NCBI RefSeq assembly: GCF_001427125.1
Contig: NZ_LMGK01000026.1
Coordinates: forward strand, 168,913 to 232,912
Direction of reading: 5' to 3'
Origin: Pseudomonas sp. Root562
Lineage (GTDB): Bacteria; Pseudomonadota; Gammaproteobacteria; Pseudomonadales; Pseudomonadaceae
DNA: 64,000 nucleotides
Made by a program: the position numbers and the translations under genes. The notes beneath the pieces are model-generated. The model ran no database searches, was not told the origin of the DNA, and was given only the letters and a program-made list of their open reading frames with translations. This document shows positions 9,282 to 17,098 of this stretch, in pieces. Every line of letters starts with the position of its first letter. The first letter of the stretch is position 1.

Positions 9282-10375
9282 AGCTGCCGTGCATCGAGTT
9301 CCGCGGCAAGAAGCTCGACTCATCGATTTCCTTCCTGATTCTGTTTACCGGGTTGTTCCTGTCGGTGGCCATGCCGATGTTGGTCCCACGCGCTCCCGGC
9401 CCTGATGCCATGACCTTGTGGTCGTCCTACGCGCGAGCCGACAACTGCAATTTCTGGAACCCGTTCTCGCCGGATCGCTCTTCCTATGAGTGTTCGGCAT
9501 TCCTGTTGCGGCCCACCGGGATCAACCTGACCAATGCCTGGGCCTACGGCATGTTCTGCAATTTTTTGCTCACGGCGATTCCGGTGGTGGTGTTTCGCCG
9601 CATGCCGTTGGCGATTTTCGGAACTCTGTGTCTGTGGGGCATTGTCCGTTCGTTTTTCCTGGAGAACCTGACCAAGGAAATCATCGTGTCGGTGGCGGTG
9701 TTGAGCATTCTGCTCAGTTCGTTGACGCGCAAATATCGCGGCGGGTTTTTCCTCTCGGCAGTGATCTACGGCGTGCTGATCCGGCCTTACTGGATTCTGT
9801 TTTCACTGTCCTGGGTCGGCGTCTGCGTGATGAAGAAATACGTCTCGCGCTTCACCTTCTTCCTGATGCTGTTTCTGTTCTACCTGGCGGTCGCCATGGC
9901 GATCCAGGTCGCGCTCGGCTTTCCGGTGTCGTCGATTCGCGCCAGCAACAACGAACTGCGCACGGCGGGGGAGGAGGGTTCCAAGTCGTTGATCGTTTCG
10001 TGGCTCAGCGGCAGCGACTTCGTTTCCCAGGCCCTGGACTCGATGATCATCTTTTTTCGGTTGTCGTTCCCCGTGGAGCTGATTTTGCTGTCGGGGCCGG
10101 GCCAGGTGATCTTCGTGGCGTTGATGATCATGACCGCGTTGCTGCTGTTCAAGGTCATCACCTCGACCGATTACAAGGGTGCGCCGATCCAGACCAAGCC
10201 TAAGGAACTGATCGCGATTCCGCTGGCATTCCTGCTGGTTCAAGGCCTGTTCGAGCCGGACTTCGGCTCCTTTGCCCGGCACTTCTCGATGGTGGTGCCT
10301 GTGTTGTTCGTGGGCCTGGGATTGATGTTGCGGGCAAACAAACCGGTACAGGTTGAATCACGCGTTCTGAATTGA
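9272..10375 (+). CDS. Polytopic membrane protein, probable polysaccharide polymerase (Wzy-like)
   Basis: The start is ATG 9272 (MGLKLPC), overlapping the flippase end by 10 bases, giving 367 residues; the open frame extends back over the flippase but that part is a shadow. About nine or ten hydrophobic helices are visible. A large periplasmic-type loop lies near residues 37-75, containing several Trp and two Cys (DNCNFWNPF, SSYECSAF). The end FEPDFGSFARHFSMVVPVLF resembles the C-terminal part of Wzy-type polymerases. The island needs a Wzy and no other candidate is present. No catalytic motif is diagnostic for Wzy, so this is inference from topology and position. Confidence 0.65.
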   Translation: MGLKLPCIEFRGKKLDSSISFLILFTGLFLSVAMPMLVPRAPGPDAMTLWSSYARADNCNFWNPFSPDRSSYECSAFLLRPTGINLTNAWAYGMFCNFLLTAIPVVVFRRMPLAIFGTLCLWGIVRSFFLENLTKEIIVSVAVLSILLSSLTRKYRGGFFLSAVIYGVLIRPYWILFSLSWVGVCVMKKYVSRFTFFLMLFLFYLAVAMAIQVALGFPVSSIRASNNELRTAGEEGSKSLIVSWLSGSDFVSQALDSMIIFFRLSFPVELILLSGPGQVIFVALMIMTALLLFKVITSTDYKGAPIQTKPKELIAIPLAFLLVQGLFEPDFGSFARHFSMVVPVLFVGLGLMLRANKPVQVESRVLN

Positions 10376-10385
10376 GGCTTGTTTT

Positions 10386-11426
10386 ATGTCGAGCAAGAAA
10401 AAGTCCCTGGAGATCGAAACCCTGCGCGGTCTGGCGTGCCTGCTGCTGGTGCTCTATCACGTCATCGGCCCGCTGGGCGGCGGCTTGAAGATCGACCTGG
10501 GCTCGCCGTTCCGGGTGATCGCCGACTCCATGGTGTATGTGCGCATGCCGCTGTTCACCTTCATCTCGGGCTACATCTATTCCATCTACAAAATCCGCGG
10601 CAATGACTTTTCCGCATTCTTCAGCGGCAAGGTTCGACGGTTGATCGTGCCGCTGTTTTGCGTAGGCATACCGTTCTCGGTGTTGCAGGCGGTTGGCCCG
10701 GGCGTGAACAAGGATGTCGGCGTGATCGACGCGTTGTTGTCGTTCTGGGTACCGATCAACCACTTCTGGTTCCTGCAGGCGGTGTTCATCATTTTCATGT
10801 TTGTCGGCCTGCTGGAGTGGCGTGGGCTGTTGCGCACCGCGACGCGCTTGAATCTGCTGTTCGCCTTTGCGGCGGTGGTGTTTTTGCTGCCGCCATTCAC
10901 GCTCGACGCGTTCGGCATCAACGGCGCGATCTATCTGCTACCGTTTTTTGTGGCGGGGATGATCGGCCAGGAAAATGTCAGCGCGTTGAAGCAGCGGTTC
11001 AAGGTGATTGGCCCGCTGGTGTTCGTGATGATCACGCTAACGCTGCTGTACGTGGCGGCGGTCGATCGGGAGTTGATCGTCGACCGTCGCAGCCTGATCG
11101 GTTTGACGGTGGGTTGCGTGTCCTGCATGGCGCTGCTGGCGAGTGACCTGCGTTCGAAGGCACTGACCTGGCTGGGCGGCTATTCCTATGCGATCTTCCT
11201 GTTCCATGTTTTGTTTGCGGCGACATCGCGGTTTGTCCTGGGGCGGTTGGGTGTGAAGGATGAGAGTCTGCTGGTGTTCGGCGGCGTGACTTGTGGTTTG
11301 CTGGGACCGGTGGTGCTTTCGATGATTTTCAGTCGATTCAACTTCACCTCCGTGCTGTTTCTGGGTGAGCGTGCTGCGACAAAAAAGCCTGCGGCGAGCA
11401 TCGCTCCGGTGGCGCAGACCCAATGA
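10386..11426 (+). CDS. Membrane acyltransferase, family 3 (OafA/WcaF-membrane type)
   Basis: A 346-residue integral membrane acyltransferase (PF01757). The first segment LEIETLRGLACLLLVLYHV carries the conserved Arg and His, and about ten hydrophobic helices follow, with NHFWFLQAVFIIFMF near residue 125 and LFHVLFAAT near 275. Proteins of this family pass acetyl or other acyl groups across the inner membrane to sugars. The gene is 10 bases after the Wzy-like gene and 24 bases before an SGNH-hydrolase gene, the usual pair for O-acetylation. It lacks the C-terminal SGNH domain of fused OafA proteins, and the separate SGNH gene may supply it. Likely role: O-acetylation of the polymer. Confidence 0.88.
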   Translation: MSSKKKSLEIETLRGLACLLLVLYHVIGPLGGGLKIDLGSPFRVIADSMVYVRMPLFTFISGYIYSIYKIRGNDFSAFFSGKVRRLIVPLFCVGIPFSVLQAVGPGVNKDVGVIDALLSFWVPINHFWFLQAVFIIFMFVGLLEWRGLLRTATRLNLLFAFAAVVFLLPPFTLDAFGINGAIYLLPFFVAGMIGQENVSALKQRFKVIGPLVFVMITLTLLYVAAVDRELIVDRRSLIGLTVGCVSCMALLASDLRSKALTWLGGYSYAIFLFHVLFAATSRFVLGRLGVKDESLLVFGGVTCGLLGPVVLSMIFSRFNFTSVLFLGERAATKKPAASIAPVAQTQ

Positions 11427-11450
11427 TTGTCCGAGGGAAGGAAGCAATGC

Positions 11451-12578
11451 ATGTTGGCAGTTGATGACATTCAGCCCGTTGCTGCGTCGGTGATTGAGGT
11501 TGGCGACGCGCGCGAGCGGTTTGCTCAGTGGCGTGAAGGTAAGGCTGGCCAGGTACTGTCGATCTCGGTGATCGGCGACAGCTACAGCGCCGGGCAGGAT
11601 TTTTATCTGAACAAACTGGTGCAGCGCGTGGCCGGGGAGGTTGGTTTTGCCGGCCCCGGCTATGTCGGCTTCAACCACGGCGCGGCGCTGGGTGGCACGC
11701 ATTTCAAATACACCCGCAGCAGCGAAAAGTACTTCGGCGGGGATTGGCAAGTGTCCGGCCTCGGCCAAGCCAGTCCCGACAGCCGCACGGTAATGGGCCG
11801 CCCCGGCGCATGGCTGCAGATCGATGCCAGCCCGACGCCGGCCATCAGCACCGCCGTGACTCAGGCGAAATTGCTTTACCTGGGCAACGGCGAGCCCAAC
11901 GAGATCCGCTACCGCTGGACCCCGTCGCAAGACTGGCAACCCTTGACACTCGCCGGCTCAGGGGTTCAGGAGGTGCCGCTGCCCGGCGTATCGCAGGCGC
12001 CGGACTGGGCGTTCCGGCTGGAAGTGGTGACGGGCGCGCCAACCCTGTTCGGCCTGTGGATGAGCAACGATCTGGGCGGCGTGCGGGTTTCCAAGCTGGC
12101 CGCCTCCGGCGCCGCATCCGGGGACTTCTACCACAGCGATAGCCACTGGCAGACGCAGTGGAAGGCGGCGGTGTCGAGCATTCCTGCGGACATTTACCTG
12201 ATCATGCTCGGTGGCAACGATCAAGGCTTCGGCGTCAAACCCGAGCAGTATCTGAAGAACGTTCAAGGGCTGGTGGGGATGGTGCGCCAGATCCAGCCGA
12301 AGGCGAGCATCAACCTGATCCTGCGTCAGGACACCACACGCTCCAGTGCTTACCCGATGTCGGCGTATGCGCAGGTGTTGCAGCCCTGGGCGCAGGCGGA
12401 GCATCTGGGTTATCTCGATTTGCAGTGCGCGTTCGGACCCGACGTCAAACGCTATGCCGCCGCCATGATCGGCCCGGACAAGATTCATCCGGTCCCTGCC
12501 ACGGGTGGGCGGGTGATTGCCGATTACTTCTATCGCTGGATGGTGGGCGGGCAGGACCGTTGCGACGCGTCGCTTTGA
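11451..12578 (+). CDS. SGNH/GDSL-type hydrolase or acyltransferase partner
   Basis: The start is ATG 11451, preceded by GAAGGAAG at good spacing; the frame is open from a TTG at 11427. The protein has 375 residues with the SGNH blocks in order: SVIGDSYSAGQ near residue 40 (nucleophile Ser), LGGNDQG near 254 (Asn), and DKIHPVPATGG near 343 (Asp and His). A central insert of about 150 residues between blocks I and III looks like a beta-rich carbohydrate-binding insert. No signal peptide or membrane segment is visible, unlike periplasmic relatives. It directly follows the acyltransferase, so it probably adds or removes acetyl groups on the same polymer. It is the last gene of the wzb-SGNH operon; a REPIN follows. 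Confidence 0.8.
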   Translation: MLAVDDIQPVAASVIEVGDARERFAQWREGKAGQVLSISVIGDSYSAGQDFYLNKLVQRVAGEVGFAGPGYVGFNHGAALGGTHFKYTRSSEKYFGGDWQVSGLGQASPDSRTVMGRPGAWLQIDASPTPAISTAVTQAKLLYLGNGEPNEIRYRWTPSQDWQPLTLAGSGVQEVPLPGVSQAPDWAFRLEVVTGAPTLFGLWMSNDLGGVRVSKLAASGAASGDFYHSDSHWQTQWKAAVSSIPADIYLIMLGGNDQGFGVKPEQYLKNVQGLVGMVRQIQPKASINLILRQDTTRSSAYPMSAYAQVLQPWAQAEHLGYLDLQCAFGPDVKRYAAAMIGPDKIHPVPATGGRVIADYFYRWMVGGQDRCDASL

Positions 12579-12596
12579 CTGCTGTTGCCACAGAAC

Positions 12597-12697
12597 TGCA
12601 GGAGCGAGCCTGCTCGCGAAAAACTCAATAACACCGTAGTTCTTCAGGATGCGCGCGTTATCGTTGACGACCATCGCGAGCAGGCTCGCTCCTACAG
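12597..12697. repeat. REPIN: paired inverted REP elements
   Basis: Half site TGCAGGAGCGAGCCTGCTCG at 12597-12616 (continuing to 12620), and its inverted copy at 12674-12696. They lie between the convergent SGNH gene and the phosphomannomutase-like fragment. The central sequence differs from the REPIN at 493-625; this is the GAGCGAGCCTGCTC subtype. Confidence 0.88.
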
Positions 12698-13108
12698 GAG
12701 AGCTGTTTCGAAGTGCTGCAAATGACTCAGCAGTTCTGCCGTTTTGAGCGGCATCAATTGCGTGGCGCAGCGGGTTTCCACATTGATGATGATGGCCGGT
12801 TCGTTGCAGCAAATGCGCACCCGGAACCTCCAGTCGCTGAAAATCACTTTCAAGCCATCGCGGTCGTCGACTTCCAGAGCCTGTTCGCCATACAGCTTTT
12901 TCAAGTGGGCGAGGAGGGGATAGGGGTTGCGTATCGGCCGGCGAATGTCTCCGGACGAGGGAAACATGCCGATCCGTTCCACCAGCAGCGTGCTGCCCAA
13001 CCAGGGCTCATTGGCGCTGGGTAATGGCTGATGGCGCGACAACCAGGTCATCACGCCGAGGTTGCCCACCTCCAGTTCATTGTCTGCCGAGTGTTTTGCG
13101 TTGTTCAT
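12692..13108 (-). CDS. Orphan C-terminal domain of a phosphomannomutase/phosphoglucomutase (ManB/CpsG type)
   Basis: A 138-residue protein. Residues 49-130 (MFPSSGDIRRP ... ALEVDDRDGLKVIFSDWRFRVR ... ETRCATQLMPLKTAELLSHL) follow the C-terminal domain IV of CpsG/ManB-type hexose phosphate mutases. The N-terminal three domains, including the phosphoserine loop and metal site, are absent. The phosphate-binding loop, normally R-[ST]-S-N-T-E-P, is RICCNEP here, so the phosphate contacts are altered. It cannot be a mutase alone. The start is ATG 13108 with a weak ribosome binding site. It lies 66 bases downstream of galU on the same strand and is probably co-transcribed. It may be a retained sugar-phosphate-sensing domain or a decaying remnant; the intact frame favours the former. 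Confidence 0.7.
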   Translation of the reverse strand: MNNAKHSADNELEVGNLGVMTWLSRHQPLPSANEPWLGSTLLVERIGMFPSSGDIRRPIRNPYPLLAHLKKLYGEQALEVDDRDGLKVIFSDWRFRVRICCNEPAIIINVETRCATQLMPLKTAELLSHLQHFETALL

Positions 13109-13174
13109 GATGGCTTGCCTGAATGAAGAGTGGGCGTGTGGTTGGTGTGGAGCGTTGGATCGGCTTGGGCCAGG

Positions 13175-14008
13175 TCAGAGACCCTTGAGGTACACGTTGT
13201 CGTAGCAAAAATTGGTCGCTTCGAGATAGCCCTCCGCGCCGCCGCAATCGAAGCGCATGCCTTTGAACTTGTAGGCCAGCACGCAGCCGTTCTGGGCCTG
13301 CTTCATCAATGCGTCGGTGATCTGGATCTCGCCACCTTTGCCGGGTTGGGTGTCGGCGATGAGGTCGAAGATATCCGGCGTCAGAATGTAGCGGCCGATG
13401 ATCGCCAGATTGGACGGGGCGTCTTGCGGGCTGGGTTTTTCCACCATGTTGTTGACCCGGTAGATGCCTTCGGAGATCAGCTCGCCAGCAATTACGCCGT
13501 ACTTGTGAGTCTGGTCGCGCGGCACTTCCTGAATGGCCACGATTGAGCAGCGGAATTTTTTGTAGAGCTGGATCATCTGCGTGAGCACGCCGTCACCTTG
13601 CAGGTTCAGGCACAGATCATCGGCCAGCACCACCGCGAAGGGCTCATCGCCGATCAATGGGCGGCCGCTGAGAATCGCGTGGCCCAGGCCTTTCATTTCG
13701 ACCTGACGGGTATAGGAGAAGGTGCAGGTGTCGATGAGTTCGCGGGTGCCCGCGAGGAACTTCTCTTTCTCGGTGCCACGAATCTGGTGCTCCAGTTCAT
13801 AGCTGATGTCGAAGTGGTCTTCCAGTGCACGCTTGCCCCGCCCGGTGACGATTGCCATGTGTTGCAGGCCGGCGTCCCGGGCTTCTTCAACGGCGTACTC
13901 GATCAACGGCTTGTTGACGATCGGCAGCATTTCCTTGGGCATGGCTTTGGTTGCCGGCAAGAAACGCGTGCCATAGCCGGCAGCGGGGAACAAACATTTA
14001 CGAATCAT
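13175..14008 (-). CDS. galU: UTP-glucose-1-phosphate uridylyltransferase
   Basis: A 277-residue cytosolic enzyme making UDP-glucose from UTP and glucose 1-phosphate, the donor for the WcaJ and GalE steps. Seen: N-terminal nucleotidyltransferase motif AAGYGTRFLPATKAMPKEMLP (residues 9-29), VVLADDLC near 127 with the metal-binding Asp, VEKPSP near 191, and KGGEIQITDAL near 229. The start ATG 14008 (MIRKCLFPAAG) has AGGAT upstream; seven extra residues are possible from an earlier start. It is divergent from galE over a 389-base AT-rich region. A second galU elsewhere in the genome is possible; this copy belongs to the island by position. Confidence 0.96.
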   Translation of the reverse strand: MIRKCLFPAAGYGTRFLPATKAMPKEMLPIVNKPLIEYAVEEARDAGLQHMAIVTGRGKRALEDHFDISYELEHQIRGTEKEKFLAGTRELIDTCTFSYTRQVEMKGLGHAILSGRPLIGDEPFAVVLADDLCLNLQGDGVLTQMIQLYKKFRCSIVAIQEVPRDQTHKYGVIAGELISEGIYRVNNMVEKPSPQDAPSNLAIIGRYILTPDIFDLIADTQPGKGGEIQITDALMKQAQNGCVLAYKFKGMRFDCGGAEGYLEATNFCYDNVYLKGL

Positions 14009-14397
14009 AAAAGTATCCTGGACAGTCACGGCACATCGTCAACGAGTGCGCGCAATAACGAGTGATTGCAAGTTTCAATGAGTATTGAAGGTGTACTTTA
14101 ATACCCGAGTCAGGTTGTTAATGGCAATTAGTGGTAGTGGCAGAATGCGCCAATGTTATGAGATGTCGGATAGATACTTGTTAGTTATTTTTAGTCGGTA
14201 TCTGTTGATAGTGAGGAAGGCGTTGGAGTGCTAATAAGTACCGGGCAATACAGTTTGACCTGCAAAAATATTTATTGCCAGTCGTTGAACTAAATTTGTT
14301 TTAGGTTGTTGTCGCCCTGTTTGTGTGGTTCACGACACATCTTCAATACACGGGGCTTGACACGCTATTGAGTACTTTCCTCTCTATGGACCGCACT
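14009..14397. promoter_or_regulatory. AT-rich divergent region between galU and galE
   Basis: 389 bases with no credible gene and a composition far below the coding GC. It contains AGTTATTTTTAGTC at 14183-14196, identical to 2926-2939 upstream of wzb and in the same orientation relative to the plus-strand operon. Several TTGTTA/TAATAA-type steps are present, but no confident -35/-10 pair could be chosen by eye. Confidence 0.5.
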
Positions 14398-15414
14398 ATG
14401 AAAATTCTGGTAACGGGTGGAGCCGGATATATCGGCTCGCACACCACACTCGCGCTGCTTGAAGCAGGCTATGAAGTTGTAGTGCTGGATAATCTTTGCA
14501 ATAGCAGTGATGCGGCGCTGCATGCGGTTGAAGCCATTTGCGGCAAAAGTGCGTTGATGATTCGCGGCGATGTGTGCGACAGGGCTTTGCTGGATCGGAT
14601 TTTTCGAGAGCATGCCATTGATGCAGTGCTGCACTTTGCCGGGCTCAAGGCGGTGGGCGAGAGCGTGCGCAAGCCGCTTGAGTACTATGAGACCAACGTC
14701 AGCGGCAGCATTACGCTGTGTCAGGCGATGGCTGCTGCCGGGGTGTTCCGCCTGGTGTTCAGTTCATCGGCCACAGTCTATGGCGCGCCGGATCAGATGC
14801 CGATTCGCGAGGATTTCCCCACGGGCAATCCGACCAATCCCTACGGCCAATCGAAGCTGATCGTCGAGAATGTGCTGCGCGACCTGAGCCTGGCGGAGCC
14901 GCGCTGGAGCATCGCGCTGTTGCGCTATTTCAATCCAATCGGCGCGCATGACAGCGGGCAGATGGGTGAAGACCCTAATGGCATTCCCAATAACCTGGTG
15001 CCTTACATCAGCCAGGTCGCGGTCGGCAGTCTGCAAGAGCTGTCGATCTTCGGTGACGATTACCCGACGATCGACGGCACTGGCGTGCGTGACTACATCC
15101 ATGTCGTAGACCTTGCGGACGGGCATCTCAAGGCATTGCAGTCCATCGCCGGGCGTACCGGCATTCATACCTGGAACCTCGGTACGGGCGATGGCTACAG
15201 CGTGATGCAAGTGCTGCGGGCTTTCGAGCAAGCGAGTGGGCAGTCGGTGCCGTATCGCGTGATGCCGCGTCGTTCGGGCGATGTTGCCCAGAGCTGGGCT
15301 GATCCGTCCAAGGCCGCGAAAGAGTTGGGCTGGAAAGCAACACGCAACTTGCAGCAAATGATGACCGACACCTGGCGCTGGCAATCGAATCATCCCAAGG
15401 GTTATCTCGGATGA
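14398..15414 (+). CDS. galE: UDP-glucose 4-epimerase
   Basis: A 338-residue extended short-chain dehydrogenase interconverting UDP-glucose and UDP-galactose. The start ATG 14398 gives MKILVTGGAGYIGSHT with the NAD-binding GxxGxxG right at the N-terminus; an ATG at 14386 would add four residues. Also seen: LDNLCNSS near 32, HFAGLKAVGES near 80, SSSATVYG near 123 (catalytic Ser/Thr), and YGQSK near 150 (catalytic Tyr-Lys). Length is that of E. coli GalE. It supplies UDP-galactose, so the polymer may contain galactose, or UDP-glucose/galactose balance is regulated with the locus. Confidence 0.97.
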   Translation: MKILVTGGAGYIGSHTTLALLEAGYEVVVLDNLCNSSDAALHAVEAICGKSALMIRGDVCDRALLDRIFREHAIDAVLHFAGLKAVGESVRKPLEYYETNVSGSITLCQAMAAAGVFRLVFSSSATVYGAPDQMPIREDFPTGNPTNPYGQSKLIVENVLRDLSLAEPRWSIALLRYFNPIGAHDSGQMGEDPNGIPNNLVPYISQVAVGSLQELSIFGDDYPTIDGTGVRDYIHVVDLADGHLKALQSIAGRTGIHTWNLGTGDGYSVMQVLRAFEQASGQSVPYRVMPRRSGDVAQSWADPSKAAKELGWKATRNLQQMMTDTWRWQSNHPKGYLG

Positions 15415-15645
15415 TGTCGTTTTGGCTCAATGTTATTTCCAGTCAGGTTGTTAGATAACGTCGGGAAAATACACTGGAAATGCCTTTTGCATATCCGTAG
15501 ATATAAACCTGCCGTTTGACGTTTATCAGTCAGGAGTGACTGTGAATGAATGACGGATCTTGTTCGCACTTTTTGCGACTTGAACTCTACCACCTCTAAC
15601 GGAACGCCCGGTGTTAATCGGGTTGAATGTTAGAAAGGAGTTGAT

Positions 15646-15882
15646 ATGAGAAAAGTGATGGCAGTTGCCCTGTTGACGATGTTGAGCAACTGGGCTGCCG
15701 CAGCTGAAGCGCCGCTGACTGCGGTGACCAATGTAGTTGGCAGTGTAGCGGCTTCTCAAGCCCCTGCAGCTAGTACTGCAATGGTTGCCAGTGCAATAGC
15801 GGCGTCAAACAGCGGTGGCAGTGCCAACGGCGGTACCACCGGTACGACCGGTACCACAGGTACCACCGGCACGCACAACTAA
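15646..15882 (+). CDS. gfcA: Small secreted Thr/Gly-rich peptide, GfcA/YjbE-like
   Basis: 78 residues, with a perfect AAGGAG seven bases before ATG 15646. Residues 1-20 form a signal peptide (MRKVMAVALLTMLSNWAAAA). The mature part is Ala/Ser-rich and ends in a repeated Gly-Thr-Thr tract coded by short GGTACNACC repeats (15832-15870). Composition, length and position match E. coli YjbE/GfcA, the first gene of yjbEFGH and of the group 4 capsule operon. The next genes (wza, gfcB, gfcC, gfcD) complete that set. The function of YjbE-type peptides is not known. A terminator lies between this gene and wza, so it may be made in excess. Such peptides align poorly, so the match rests mainly on architecture and synteny. 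Confidence 0.75.
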   Translation: MRKVMAVALLTMLSNWAAAAEAPLTAVTNVVGSVAASQAPAASTAMVASAIAASNSGGSANGGTTGTTGTTGTTGTHN

Positions 15883-15908
15883 CAGAAGTTTTGTTAGTGC
15901 AGTACAGG

Positions 15909-15941
15909 GTCGCCCGACGCAAGTCGGGTGACTTCTTTTTT
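15909..15941 (+). terminator. Intrinsic terminator/attenuator between gfcA and wza
   Basis: Stem GTCGCCCGAC (15909-15918) pairs with GTCGGGTGAC (15923-15932), with a GCAA loop, followed by TTCTTTTTT. It lies only 31 bases before the wza start, so wza-gfcBCD expression probably depends on read-through or a separate promoter. Confidence 0.8.
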
Positions 15942-15971
15942 AGATTCGCCCTTGAATAGCGTAGTGCCATT

Positions 15972-17087
15972 ATGACTCGTAGTTTTTCTCTTTTAATGTT
16001 GGCAAGTCTCGCTTTACAAGGTTGCATGTTTTCCCCCGGCCAATACCTGAGCACCAGTGATATCACCCGCCAAGGGGCCAGTGAAAGCAGCAGGGTCGAG
16101 CTGATCCCGATTACCCCCAAGCTCATATCCACCACCCGCGCCACGCAAAAGCGTGAGTCGCTGCCGGCAGAGCTGTTGGCGACTCCGGCCGAGTACCGCA
16201 TCGGTAACAACGATGTCTTGTACATCACGGTCTGGGATCACCCTGAACTGACAGCCCCGTCCGGCGCGCAACAACAGATCGATGCCAACGGACGGCTGGT
16301 GCGCGCCGACGGCACGCTGTATTACCCCTTCATCAAAGAAGTCCAGGCTGCCGGGCGTACGATCCAGCAACTGCGCGCAGACATCGAACAACGGCTGTCG
16401 GCGTTTATCGCCGAGCCGCAGGTAGATGTCGCAGTGCTGCGATTCGCCAGCCAGAAAGTCGTGGTCACCGGCGCCGTGACCAAGGGTGGCCCGCAAGCGA
16501 TTTCCACCAACCCGCTGAGCGTGGTCGAGGCCCTCGGTTCCGCTGGAATCGATACCAACAACGCTGACTTGTCCGGCCTGACGCTGACGCGCAACGGGCG
16601 GGTGTACCCGCTCAATCTCGACTCGCTCAACCAGCAGGACTCCGAGTTGCAGGGCGTCTATCTCAAGGGTGGTGATCAGTTGTATCTGCCGTACAACGAC
16701 AACAAGCGCATCTACGTCATGGGCGAGGTCAACCAGCCGCGCGCGTTGAGCTTCAAGACCGCCACCATGAACCTGTCCGATGTCCTCGGCTCGGTTGGCG
16801 GCTTGAGTCAGACCACTTCCAACGGCAACGCGGTCTACGTCATCCGCGGCGTTGAAAACCTCGACGTGGAGCCGGCGAAGATCTACCAGTTGAACGCTCA
16901 ATCGCCGACCGCCATGGCGCTCGCCACGCACTTCGAAGTGCGCCCTCAGGACGTTGTCTATGTCGGGCCTGCCAACGTGACTCGCTGGAACCGCTTCATC
17001 AGCCAATTGGTGCCATCGGCGTCGATTGTCGGTACGGGTGCTTCCGCTGCGAAGAACTGGAGCGAATACAGTAACAACAGCAAATAA
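15972..17087 (+). CDS. wza: Outer-membrane polysaccharide export lipoprotein (Wza/GfcE-like)
   Basis: A 371-residue OPX-family lipoprotein. The signal peptide ends in the lipobox LALQGC (Cys18). A polysaccharide-export domain follows (YRIGNNDVLYITVWDHPEL near 75), then two SLBB-type repeats (VVVTGAVTKGG near 162; IYVMGEVNQPRAL near 248), and a C-terminal amphipathic segment for the outer-membrane helix barrel. It forms the export channel, working with Wzc. Here it is separated from wzb-wzc and grouped with the gfcBCD homologues, as yjb/gfc genes are. The ribosome binding site is poor, which fits regulation through upstream transcription. Confidence 0.95.
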   Translation: MTRSFSLLMLASLALQGCMFSPGQYLSTSDITRQGASESSRVELIPITPKLISTTRATQKRESLPAELLATPAEYRIGNNDVLYITVWDHPELTAPSGAQQQIDANGRLVRADGTLYYPFIKEVQAAGRTIQQLRADIEQRLSAFIAEPQVDVAVLRFASQKVVVTGAVTKGGPQAISTNPLSVVEALGSAGIDTNNADLSGLTLTRNGRVYPLNLDSLNQQDSELQGVYLKGGDQLYLPYNDNKRIYVMGEVNQPRALSFKTATMNLSDVLGSVGGLSQTTSNGNAVYVIRGVENLDVEPAKIYQLNAQSPTAMALATHFEVRPQDVVYVGPANVTRWNRFISQLVPSASIVGTGASAAKNWSEYSNNSK

Positions 17088-17098
17088 GGTCGCCGACA

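Noticed and set aside
15832..15875. GGTACNACC repeats as a CRISPR-like array
   Set aside because: The units are nine bases, contiguous and in frame within gfcA, coding Gly-Thr-Thr; there are no spacers.
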